Shown piece after piece: positions 28,549 through 39,559 of a stretch of DNA of 64,000 bases. Source of the stretch: Mangrovivirga cuniculi (GTDB taxonomy: Bacteria; Bacteroidota; Bacteroidia; Cytophagales; Cyclobacteriaceae). The first letter of the stretch is position 1; each line of letters starts with the position of its first letter. The notes below the pieces were generated by a model. It was not told where the DNA came from. It ran no database searches and saw only the letters and a program-made list of their open reading frames with translations. The stretch spans positions 2,606,001-2,670,000 of the forward strand of contig NZ_CP028923.1 in NCBI RefSeq assembly GCF_005166025.1. The letters are read 5' to 3'. The translations under genes and the position numbers were made by a program.

Positions 28549-30657
28549 TAGAAATTCAATATTCATTTTTCTTTTTTCAATTGCTTTGGCGTTTTCTTCT
28601 GCGAATCTAAACGCCCAAAGTAATTTATCTGTAAAAGAACAAAATGAGAACAAGCAACGTGTCGAAGGGCTTGTTTCATTTTTGGAGTATTTATTTAATA
28701 CTTTAGGTGGAGACCGGGCGACAGTTAAAGAAAAGCAGATTATTACAGAACAGAGTTATCTGAAAGTCTTTAAGAATTCAGAGGTTCAAATTGAAGATGA
28801 TTTGGATGAACAAAGAAGCTCTGCAATTAATAAAGATGTCCAGGATTATTTAAAGGACATTGATTTCTTTTTTCAAAAGGTAAATTTTGAATTACAAATA
28901 AAAAATATTTCCCACATTAATTCCAAAAAAGGAATTCATACTTATAAGGTTACCCTGGTCCGAAGGATGAATGGTACCAATGTTAAGGGGAGAAAGTAAG
29001 TTCTGATAAAATCAGATATATTGAGGTCAATTTAAATGAAAATAAGGATGACCTTAAGGTAGTTAGTATGTATTCTACTGATATTTCTGAATCAGAGATT
29101 AACCAGTGGTGGTCTAAAATACCTGATGAATGGAAAATCGTATTTCTTGATGAGGTTGGTAGTGATGCAAAACTAGACTACAGCCTCCTAAAAAGAATAG
29201 CTAATATCGATAAAATTGATATTTCAAATAATAAGAATATTCAATCTCTTAAGCCTCTTGAAACGCTTATAAACCTAAAAGAAATAAATCTGGCGCATAC
29301 CCAGATTACTTCTCTTAAAGGTATTCAGGATTTAAAATTTTTGGAAGTGGTTGATATTTCAGATACGGATGTGGCTGATATTGATGAATTAACAGGGATG
29401 GAAAACCTGAGGTTGATGTTCGTTCAAAATTCTTTGGTGTCTGATTTATCTCCTCTAGAAGCTTCAAAAGACCTTCAAAAGATATATTGTGATAATACTC
29501 CTATCAGTCCTCAGGAAGCAACCAGGTTTAATAAGGTTGTCCCTAATTGCAAGGTGATATTTGACAGAGTAAACCTTGCAGATTGGTGGGGAAATCTTTC
29601 TATTGAATGGAAAAAAATGCTTTCCAGAATCATTGGTAAAACAAAGATGGAGAGAAATGACCTGTTAAAGATTCAAAATCTCCAGGCTATAAATGTTTCT
29701 GATGATAAGTCTATTACTTCGCTGGATCCGATCAGGGATTTTGAAGACCTCAAAGAGATCAAAGCATCAAATACAGGTATAGTTAATATCCAGGCTCTAT
29801 CAGGAATGGAAAACCTTGAGGTAGTCGACATTAGCTATACTCAGGTAAGCGACCTCTCTCCTATTGCAGGTCTGGATAATATTTCAAAATTGAATTTTGA
29901 AAAAACCAGAGTTAACTCATTAGATGTAGTCAAGGGCTTTGATAAGCTTACTTATCTAAATTGTGAGGAAACTGATATTCCTGAATCTGAAATTGAAAAA
30001 TTTATTTCTAACAATCCAAAAATCCAGGTGATTTATAAGGCTATACCTTTTACTATCTGGTGGATTAACCTTTCTCAGGAATGGCAATCTGCATTCAAAG
30101 ATGCTTTAAAAATGAATGCTAATGATGTTCTAACGGTTGAGCAACTTCATGACCTTGTATTTAAGAAAGAATTAGATTTATCAAATAAACCTCAGCTTGG
30201 ATCTTTGGAACCACTAAGGATATTTAAAGATCTTAGAAAATTAAACATTAAAAATAGCAGAATTCCTTCTCTGAATCCATTAAAGGAGATTACAAGTCTG
30301 GAATGGATCGACGCAAGTCAAAACCCTATTTCTTCTATTGAAGAATTAGAGCCACTGAAAAATCTGAAATATTTCAATATAGAATTCACCCAGGTTGATG
30401 ATGTGTCTGTAGTGTCTTACTGGCAGGAACTTAAAGAATTAAAGATATCTGCTACATACGTGAGATCTTTAAAGCCAGTTGGAAGAATTGTATATCTTGA
30501 AAAAGTAGAGTTCTACAATACTGATATTAAAGATATCGGTCCGGTATTAGGACTTAACTACCTTAAGAAGCTTGTTTGTTACAACACAAAGATTTCTAAA
30601 AAAGATATCGAGACATTTAAAAACCTCAATGAAGGATGTGAAGTAGTTTATTACTAA
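28541..30657 (+). CDS. secreted protein with three WW/leucine-rich-repeat modules (one-base frame break)
   Basis: Signal peptide (residues 1-26, ending NAQ), then a ~150-residue domain with NTLGGDRATVKEKQI, EDDLDEQRS, KDVQDYLKDIDFFF and IRYIEVNLN that recurs in Bacteroidota secreted proteins. Three tandem ~170-residue modules follow, each opening with WW..(L/I)..EW (NQWWSKIPDEWK, ADWWGNLSIEWK, TIWWINLSQEWQ), carrying about five LRRs (SDLSPL, LEVVDIS) and closing in CKVIF, IQVIY or CEVVYY. The frame breaks at the G run 28987-28990; one added G restores a continuous 705-residue protein. Binding role likely; ligand unknown. No sorting domain at the C-terminus. Its start overlaps the upstream gene. 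Confidence 0.85.
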
Positions 30658-30681
30658 AAAGATTTCTTTTTTAAAAATATT

Positions 30682-30705
30682 AAACCGGGTTATTCAATCC
30701 GGTTT
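30682..30705 (+). terminator. intrinsic terminator of the LRR protein gene
   Basis: Stem AAACCGG / CCGGTTT, 10-base loop, followed by a T run, 24 bases after the stop. Confidence 0.8.
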
Positions 30706-30729
30706 TTTTATTGATAAATCTGTTCTTTT

Positions 30730-30753
30730 GTGTAACCCTGATATCGAATAACT
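30730..30753. repeat. 24-bp imperfect repeat, copy A
   Basis: GTGTAACCC-TGATATCGAATAACT in the intergenic space before mnmA. Copy B at 32546-32570 differs by one inserted C and one A/G change. Copy B codes for VIRYQG in the hydrolase on the minus strand; copy A on the minus strand also reads VIRYQG. Function unknown; it may be a relic of the hydrolase 3' end. Confidence 0.5.
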
Positions 30754-30784
30754 GGTTAAACGTTAAGTTGATGAAATTTTGTAA

Positions 30785-32015
<1,231 letters not shown>

Positions 32016-32107
32016 CGTTCATCGAATAAATCATCAAGTCAATCGATTTTAAAGTATCAAATGGGTGACTATTTATCCTGTAACAGGGATATATAGAAAA
32101 AGGGACA

Positions 32108-32500
32108 ATGAGAATTTTCAATTTTTTCCGGGATAAAAAGAACAGAGAGGCTGTCGAAAGCTTTATAAAAGGATTATTATCTGTGGGCAAGATCGATTCT
32201 CATCTATCTTATACCGAATTAAAATATGTATATCAGGTAGCAGATAAATACTCGTTTTCTAAAGACAGAGTAAGAGAATTAATCAGGGAGAGAAGAAGCG
32301 AAAGATTTGAATATTCAGAAAAACATAAATTTCAGCATCTTAAAGGTATCGTAGCCATGATTTCTATCGATGGAAAGATTTCTATAAAAGAATTGTCATA
32401 TTGTAAAAATCTGGCCTTGAAAATGGGATACGATTCAACGGTTGTTGATGAATTACTTGAAGAATTTAAAAAGAAAGATTCAGAATTAGTTTTGATCTAA
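32108..32500 (+). CDS. TerB-like domain protein
   Basis: A 130-residue soluble helical protein. Its C-terminal half, GIVAMISIDGKISIKELSY..NLALKMGYD, has the acidic helix-loop-helix pattern (DGKIS.KE) of TerB / DnaJ-N-terminal-like domains, and the first half repeats a weaker version (SVGKIDSHLSYTELKYVY). TerB-like domains bind metal ions or act as adaptors in stress responses. No tellurite-resistance genes are nearby, so the role is open. Sits 92 bases after mnmA on the same strand. Confidence 0.6.
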   Translation: MRIFNFFRDKKNREAVESFIKGLLSVGKIDSHLSYTELKYVYQVADKYSFSKDRVRELIRERRSERFEYSEKHKFQHLKGIVAMISIDGKISIKELSYCKNLALKMGYDSTVVDELLEEFKKKDSELVLI

Positions 32501-32503
32501 AAA

Positions 32504-33192
32504 TCAAGATGTTATAATTGTTCCTAAAATAGAGGAATTGATCGTGTGTAACCCCTGATATCGAATGACTTCAGGGGTTATTTTTGTCAGATCCTTTAAG
32601 TAATCAATTATTTTTATAGCATTTTCTTCATTTATATACTCATCCTGATCTCCATATACAAAATGAACCTTAGTATTGATTTTTAGTTCTAAAGGAAACT
32701 TGATATCATGGGCTGGATTTCCGGCATAAAAAATGAGATGGTCAGGTTTTAAGTTTAATTCTGATACCACTCTGGAAGCAGTTGCTACACCCTGAGAAAA
32801 GCCAAAGACTATCAGTTCTTTTTGTTCTAAATCAATATTACCCAGCTCTTTTTAAGTATTTGATTTATATAATTAAGCTGATTTTTTCTACCAAATTCCC
32901 GATATTCTTTAGTTAGCCAGGAGGCTCCGACTTTTCTATATCCATTATCTAGGTAAAATAATGATAACCCTTGTGGTATAATCAAACAATCTGACTTTTC
33001 ATATTGTTGAAACTTCTTAGAGAAATATTCTATATTCTGGCCATAACCATGGAAAATGATCCATATACGTTTTGCTTTTTCAGGATTGACTCCTTTTAAT
33101 AAGTAAGGAGCTTCAAATGAAAATTGACGGAAGAGAAATTAGTACCCAAGATTACCTTTTTTAAACTTATGATCGATTGAACTTAAATCCAT
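32504..33192 (-). CDS. alpha/beta-hydrolase (phospholipase/carboxylesterase-like), broken frame
   Basis: About 228 residues. KRIWIIFHGYGQ (oxyanion region), GFSQGVATA (nucleophile serine) and the late YGDQDEYI and GLHTI (acid and histidine regions) fit small serine esterases. The frame breaks at the T run 32849-32853: one more base joins NQILKK to ELGNIDLEQKELIVFGFSQG. Near the 5' end a TAA at ~33142 interrupts the frame from the ATG at 33192, between NLGY and FLFRQFSFEAPYLLKG; this needs at least two further events or a different start, and I could not resolve it. The start lies 5 bases after the fadJ stop, so it belongs to the fadI-fadJ operon. Confidence 0.7.
32549..32585 (+). terminator. 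terminator of the TerB-like gene, inside the convergent hydrolase coding region
   Basis: A perfect 10-bp inverted repeat TAACCCCTGA / TCAGGGGTTA with a 12-base loop, followed by TTTTT, 48 bases past the TerB-like stop. The same bases encode the C-terminal part of the opposing hydrolase. Confidence 0.6.
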
Positions 33193-33197
33193 GATGA

Positions 33198-35304
33198 TTA
33201 GTCGTCATAGATATTTTTATCTTGATCTTTATATTCAATCAATATCGGAGCTGGTTTAAACCTTTTATCAAATTTGTCTTCAAGGGTATTTAAAAGGTTT
33301 ACAATATTATCAATTCCTTTTTTGTGAGTATACATAAATGGCCCTCCTGTGAATGCAGGAAATCCTAATCCGAAAATTGCTCCTACATCACCAGATTCAG
33401 CATCTTTCAAAATGTTATCCTGCAAGCAATAAAAAGACTCATTGACCATCATCATGATCAATCTGTCAGCTACCTCACTATCAGCTTTTTTATCAAAATT
33501 GTGATCATCGCCAAATAGATTAACTAAATCTGGATTTACCGTTTTCTTTTTATCCTCATACACATAAAATCCTTTACCTGATTTTTTGCCGAGCCAGCCT
33601 TTGTCTTCCATTAATCCCATTACAGAATGAGATTTAGCTCCTCTTTCCTTAAACATTTTACCTAATGCACCCCTGTTGATGTGAGCACCCACGTCGATTC
33701 CTATTTCATCGATCAGGGTGATAGGGCCTACAGGAAAACCTCTTTTTTTCATCACCCGGTCAATACTTTTTGGTTCATAACCTTCCGACAATGCCACCAT
33801 TGCTTCATTTAACATTGGAGCTAGAATTCTAGTCGTGTAAAAGCCGGGCCATCACTTACATCTATACATACTTTTCCCTGTTTTAGTCCGATATCGTATG
33901 CTTTTGCCAGAGCTACGTTGTTCGTTTTTTCAGTTTTGACAATTTCCAGTAATGGCATTTTTTCGACTGGTGAGAAATAATGCATACCAATAACTCGCTC
34001 CGGATTAGTACAAACCTCTGCGATTTCTGTAACGGGTAGTGCAGAAGTATTAGTAGCGATCAATACATCTGAATCGAGATGTTCACTCCATTTTTTAAGT
34101 ATTTTTTGTTTTAACTCAAGGTCTTCGAAGACCGCTTCAATAAGAGCGTCAGATTTTACTGGTTCACCCGATTCAACTAACTGCAAATCGTTTAGTAATT
34201 TTTGATAATCAGATCTGCTTATTTGTTTTCTTTTAACTTTCTTTTCAAGATATTCAGAGGTGTTTTTCTTTGCTTTTTTAAGAGCATCATCACTCAAATC
34301 CAAAAGAGTAACTTTATATCCATTGTCTATGGAGACAGTAGAAATACCATTGCCCATCAAACCTGCTCCTAACACTGATAAATGCTCTGGCGCTTCCGAA
34401 AGATCTTCTGAATAAGGATTCTTTTTATAACTATTCATCAGGAAGAATAACCTGATTAGCTGACGTGCTTCCGGAGAATGAAGTAATTTAGTAAAGCCTT
34501 CAATTTCTCTCTTAATAGCCTCATCTCTTGATTTACCCGGATGGTGTTCAAGACATTTAAGGATTTCGAGTGGTGCAGGATAATTACCTTTTGTTTTAGC
34601 CATTACATTGTCTTTGGCTTTGCTGATCACAAAACTTTTAAATGGACCAAATAACAATGCTTTATCTTTGACAGATAGTCCTTTGGACTTATTTGTGGTA
34701 TGTTTACCCGAAGCGATATCCTTTACAAGTTGAATACCTGCTTTTAATCTGAAACTTTCATCCACAAAAACATCTGCGAGGCCCAACTTTTTTGCTTTGC
34801 TCGCATACATGTTTTTTCCAGTAAGTATATAATCCAGTGCATTAGGTAAACCAATTCGCTTATAAAGCCTGACAGTTCCACCTAATCCAGGAAGTAAACC
34901 TAGTTTAACTTCAGGTAATCCCAGTTTTGTTTTCGATGAGTCTGTAATAACTAATCCATGGCAGGCCAGGGCTAATTCTGTCCCCCACCCATACAGGCAC
35001 CATGAATAATCGCTACAAATGGCTTTTTACTATCTTCTATACGATTGAATAAAGAATGTCCTGTCTTACCGACTTCTCTTGTTTCTCTTTCTGACATCTC
35101 GAGGAACTTTTTAATATCAGCTCCTGCAAGGAAGTCCTTCTTTTCACTATAAAAAACAGCACCTTCAACTGAATCGTCATTTTCAATCGTATCCAGTAAT
35201 TCAACCATCGAGTCGAGATCATCCATTGAGATGGTATTGTGATCACTACCCTCTTTGTTCAACTTTATGATACCGACATTATTTTCTATTTGTAGCTTAA
35301 ACAT
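33198..35304 (-). CDS. fadJ: fatty-acid oxidation alpha subunit: enoyl-CoA hydratase / 3-hydroxyacyl-CoA dehydrogenase (two one-base frame breaks)
   Basis: A ~702-residue two-enzyme protein of beta-oxidation. Residues ~1-190 are a crotonase-fold hydratase (AGADIKKF, GACMGGGTELALA); residues ~300-480 bind NAD (LSVLGAGLMGNGIS) and include NTSALPVTEIA and GMHYFSPVEKMPLLE; the rest is the dehydrogenase C-terminal pair (MKKRGFPVGP, GLGFPAFTGGPF). Frame breaks at the C run 34982-34986 and at 33844-33845; one added base at each restores MGGGTELAL and DGPGFYTTRILAPM. The start at 35304 follows the thiolase stop directly. fadB is an equally fair name. Confidence 0.92.
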
Positions 35305-35306
35305 AA

Positions 35307-36589
35307 TCAGACCCTTTCGATTAACATTGCATGACCATGCCCTCCTGCTGCACATGCAGCTATGATAGCATATTTTTTATTTTCTACGTGCAGACGATGA
35401 ACGGCTGTATTTAATATTCTGGAACCTGTGGCTCCAAATGGATGACCAATACTTAGTGAGCCTCCCCACAGGTTTAATTTTTCCATTGGAATTTCTCCGA
35501 AAGCACCATCCAGACCAAGATTATTTTTTCCGAATTTCTTACTCTTCAGCAGTTTGAGGTTATATAATATTTGTGCCGCAAACGCTTCGTGAATTTCAAA
35601 TACATCGATGTCTTCAAGAGACAATTTACATTTTTTCAATAACTTCGGAATGCTGTAAGCCGGACCTAATAAAAGCTCCTCACCCGGATTTCTCGCAGTA
35701 AAAACGTGATCTATAATTTTAGCTTTGGGTTTGAGATCATATTTTTTTAACCCTTCCTCTGAAGCGAGTACGCTTACCGCTGCTCCATCTGTTAAAAAAG
35801 AAGAATTACCTGCAGTCAATGTGCCGTATTTCTTTTCAAAAGCAGGATTTAATTTTTGTAATTTTTCTTTTGTTGTTCCCTTTCTAACACCATTATCAAA
35901 AGTTATTTCATCAGAGGCGCCAGGATAAAATACACCGGTAACTTCTTCTTTTAAATAGCCCTCATCCCAGGCTTTAGCCGCTAATTGTTGTGAACGGGCT
36001 GCATATTCATCTTGATCCTCTCTCGAGATTTCGTATTTTGCTGCCGATCTCTCACAATCCATTCCCATAACAGTTCCGGTGGTGAACTCCGCAATGTCCG
36101 GGATCTCCGGTTTGAAATCACCTGGTCTTAGCTTAAGAAGAAATTTCGCATAATCACCACTTGATTTAAAGGATCTTGCCTGGAATAGTTTCTGCCTCAT
36201 CTCCCTTGGGAATTGAATTGGAATATCAGAAACACTATCAGTACCACCTGCTAAAGTTAGGTCTGCACGGTTTAACCGAATGACATCTGCCATACTGGCT
36301 ATTGCAGCATTAGCACTTATACAAGCTTGTGAAACCGTATGGCAAGGAGAAAAAGAGGTGACCCCCCGGTCAATGCGGCCTCTCTGGCAACATTAGAAGT
36401 CTGAGTCTGATGTATAACGGTTCCCAAACACACCTGTTCAATTTCTTTCTCCTCAATGTTATTCTTTTGCATTACAGCCTGAATAGCATTAGCTCCCAAT
36501 TGATAGGACATCAAATTACGGTAGCCCGTTCCTGCTTTTTGAAAGGGAGTTCGAATGCCATCGACAAAATAAACCTCTTTTATATCCAT
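35307..36589 (-). CDS. fadI: acetyl-CoA acyltransferase (thiolase) (one-base frame break)
   Basis: A ~427-residue thiolase, last step of beta-oxidation. MDIKEVYFVDGIRTPFQKAG opens the protein. The active-site cysteine lies in CHTVSQACIS, the histidine in IHEAFAAQIL and GHPFGATGSR, and a second cysteine in AIIAACAAGGHGHAML. The frame breaks at the C run 36362-36367: adding one base turns GGSPLFLLA into GGVTSFSPCHT. Start 36589 chosen because the upstream eight residues (from 36613) have no family match; a TAGATTTG box at 36618-36611 on the minus strand would put the transcript start between the two. Cotranscribed with fadJ. Confidence 0.92.
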
Positions 36590-36653
36590 TGTTTGTTTTT
36601 TTCTTGTATTCAAATCTATGATTTATTTGACAAATAAGAAACTTCCTTATATA

Positions 36654-36669
36654 TTGAACAAACGTTCAA
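36654..36669. promoter_or_regulatory. palindromic operator between fadI and the TetR gene
   Basis: TTGAAC-AAAC-GTTCAA, a perfect 6-bp inverted repeat with 4-base spacer, ending 10 bases before the TetR start codon and 65 bases upstream of the fadI start. It is the natural binding site for the TetR protein, to repress itself and the divergent fad operon. Confidence 0.65.
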
Positions 36670-36679
36670 CACCAATTAA

Positions 36680-37270
36680 ATGGGAAGAAAAAGTATATCT
36701 GAAGATAGGAAAAAAGAAATACTTGAAGCTTATAAAATCGTAATAAGAAGAGAAGGTATAGAAGGAGCCTCTATTGGCAAGCTAGCTAAACAAATGGAAA
36801 TACCACCCTCTTTGATAATGCATTATTACAATACCAAGAATGCATTGATTGTTGCTGTAGCTCAGGATATTATTGAAGAAACCTATTCCAGAATCATTGA
36901 TAATATAGAAAACCTCCCGGCTGATAATACAAAAGAAAGGCTGGTGAATTTTTTATTTGGCGTAGAATGTCAGAAAAGTTTTGACTTATACTGTTATCGA
37001 TTAGTCAACTACTTAGCCCATTCTTCAGAGGAAATTTCTTTATTTCTGAGAGAAAAATTTGATAATGTAGTTAATCGTATAGCTGATTATATTAAATCTG
37101 AAATCCATTCAATTAATAGTTATCCAATAGAAATAAATGAAATGAGCTCGTCACTATTAAGCTCATCACTTGGATTTATGGAAGTAGAGATTTTAAGAAA
37201 TGATCAATCTGCATTTTTTAAAAATAGCCGCGTTATCAGAGAATATTGGTTGAAGGCATTGAGTGACTAA
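36680..37270 (+). CDS. TetR family transcriptional regulator, probable repressor of the fad operon
   Basis: A 196-residue regulator. Residues ~8-55 form the TetR helix-turn-helix: RKKEILEAYKIVIRREG, then GASIGKLAKQMEIPPSLIMHYYNTKNAL. The C-terminal helices form a ligand pocket. It is divergent from fadI-fadJ, with a palindrome between, which is the usual layout of acyl-CoA-responsive FadR-type TetR repressors. The ligand is inferred from neighbours, not seen. Confidence 0.9.
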   Translation: MGRKSISEDRKKEILEAYKIVIRREGIEGASIGKLAKQMEIPPSLIMHYYNTKNALIVAVAQDIIEETYSRIIDNIENLPADNTKERLVNFLFGVECQKSFDLYCYRLVNYLAHSSEEISLFLREKFDNVVNRIADYIKSEIHSINSYPIEINEMSSSLLSSSLGFMEVEILRNDQSAFFKNSRVIREYWLKALSD

Positions 37271-37338
37271 AAACTGTATATTTAGAGAATTTATTACCTT
37301 TTGAAGCAATTCCGGGTAGTTCTTCGTAAACTTCAAAA

Positions 37339-38564
37339 ATGAATGATATGATGTTCGTGAAGGATAGTGAAGAAGCGAGGTTAAAGCAGTTAGAGGAACT
37401 ACAGATAATCGGAACGCCTGAAGAAGAGCAGTATAATCGAATAGTCGAACTTGCCTCCAGAATTTGTGATGTACCAATTTCTTTAATTTCCCTAATTGAT
37501 AAGGATAAACAATGGTTTAAAGCTAAAAAGGGAGTTGAAATATCTTCAACCTATCGTGAATTGTCATTCTGTGCTCATTCAATTGAGAAAAGAGAAAAGC
37601 TAATAGTTGAAGATGCTATTTCCGACATTAGATTCAAGGAAAACCCATTAGTTACTGCTGATCCAAATATTAGATTTTATGCTGGCATACCATTGATCAA
37701 TCCAAAAGGATATGTACTGGGTAATCTATGTGTAATTGATAGAAAACCAAGAACATTAAGTGAAGATCAATTGTTTGCTTTAGAGGTTTTATCTGAACAA
37801 GTGCTGTTGCTTTTTGATAACCGTTTAAAGCAGATAGAACTTGATGCGAAAATCAATTTATTAAACGAAAAAAACTCACAATTAACTGAATTAAATAAAT
37901 TAGGTAATCAATTTCTTTCAGTAATTTCCCATGACCTGAAGAGTCCGATTTCCACTACTCAATCCCTGGTATATTTATTGAAAATAATGCTATTTCTGGT
38001 AAGGATCTGGAGAAGTATCTAGACCAGATGGATGTAATTATTGATGGGACCAATCATTTGATTGAGAATCTTGTTTCATGGGGTTACCGACAGCTTGATG
38101 GACGAACATCAGAAATCTCATCTGTTAAACCCTCTGATTTAATTGATTCTACAGCAGATATATATAAGATTAGTCTTGATGATAAAGGGTTGATTTTAGA
38201 AAATAAGATTTCTAACTCTTTGGAATTAAATACAGATAAGGATATTTTATTATTTGTATTCAGGAACTTGATTCACAATGCAATTAAGTTTTCATTTGAA
38301 GGTAGAATTGTAATAGAACACCAGGAAACAGAGGAGGAACATATTTTTTCAGTCACAGATTCCGGGACAGGAATTTCTCCAAAAGTGTTAAAGAACATTA
38401 ATACTAATGAGATTTTAAATTCGGTGAAAGGAACAAAAGGCGAAAAAGGGTCTGGTTTAGGTATATTTTTATGTAGAAAATTTCTCAACATTTTAAATGG
38501 AAATATAATATACGAGTCCGTTGAGAGTTATGGGACTAAGGTAAAGATGGTGCTGAAAAAATAA
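37339..38564 (+). CDS. soluble GAF-domain sensor histidine kinase (one-base frame break)
   Basis: A ~408-residue protein without membrane segments. GAF domain at ~20-165 (EEEQYNRIVELASRICDVPISLISLID, FYAGIPLINPKGYVLGNLCVID), HisKA with the phospho-acceptor in SVISHDLKSPIS (~198), then HATPase with NLIHNAIKFS (N box), DSGTGIS (G1) and GSGLGIFLC (G2). The frame breaks at the A run 37981-37984; one added base reconnects VYLL to NNAISGKDLEKYLDQMDV. No response regulator lies beside it, so it is an orphan kinase or signals to a distant partner. It precedes an outer membrane barrel by 74 bases. Confidence 0.9.
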
Positions 38565-38638
38565 TAAGTATTTTTTTATCTCAAAATTTCTCTTAAAACA
38601 ACTCTTTACCTATTTTAGTGACTCAATTTTTACTAGCT

Positions 38639-39549
38639 ATGGAAATGAAACGATTAACACTAGTCGCAGCAATATTCTTATTGCTGAGTTATTCACATGT
38701 ATTTGGACAGGGAAGTATAAAGACCGCTCCCAAAATAGGCAGAGTCAGTTTTGGATCGGATTAAAAGGTGGAGCCAATCTGACAAAGGCCAGTCCAGGAA
38801 CACAATATTCAATTTTTAACAGGCTTCTTGGAGAAACAGATCAATCAGCGCTTAAAAATTATGATGATTACGGGAATTTAAATGGTCATTTTGGAGTTGT
38901 TTTTACCTATGATAGTCCTTTTGGTCTCGCAATAAGTTTTCAACCAACTGTTCAAAATTATACGTTTTCATATGGTTATGAATTTGATTGGGTAGATGAT
39001 ACCAATACTGGTAATTCGATGACATTGAACTATCAACATGACCATTTTTTCAGATATATGGAATTACCCCTTTTCCTCCGATACCAGTTTCCTCTTGGAT
39101 CAAGCAATGTTAAAGGATCAACAGGTGGTGTAGGTGGTAAAAGAGAATTTATACCATATGTTCAGGGAGGTTTTTACTATAGCCGTCTGATAGATGCATT
39201 CAAAACTATTACTACTTCAGGTACTGATAATGTTATTGGTAATCAGGGGAATATTCAAACCTCAGAGGAATCTTTTGGTGTTAAAAATCAGATCATGGAT
39301 GGAAGCATTGGCTGGATAGCAGGAATTGGTGCTGCTTATGATATCGGAAATATCAGGGTTTCAGCTGAAATAAATTATAAGAGTGGGATCAATAATATTG
39401 CTTCTTCACAAAACAGGTATTCTAACGGTAATACAGCAACAGGTTATTATGATGTTTTCGATGATTTCACACTTCAGCATATCGAATTTAACCTCAACTT
39501 ATTATTCCCATTGAAGTTTATCACAAACGATTCTTTCAACGCTCTATAA
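38639..39549 (+). CDS. PorT-like outer membrane beta-barrel protein (one-base frame break)
   Basis: A ~303-residue protein: signal peptide MEMKRLTLVAAIFLLLSYSHVFGQ, then the opening strand FWIGLKGGANLTKA of PorT-like barrels, with strands such as LPLFLRYQFPLGSSN, FIPYVQGGFYYSRL, WIAGIGAAYDIGNIRVSAEINYKSGI and EFNLNLLFPLKF. The frame breaks just after the signal peptide at the G run 38710-38712; one added G gives GQGKYKDRSQNRQSQFWIG. The downstream part looks fully conserved, so this is a base-call loss rather than decay. Likely cotranscribed with the lipoprotein 10 bases on. Confidence 0.83.
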
Positions 39550-39559
39550 TTTTTTTGTC

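Noticed and set aside
32108-32500. TerB-like gene as part of a tellurite/phage-defence ter cluster
   Set aside because: No terC, terD, terZ or related genes lie nearby, and it sits behind mnmA.
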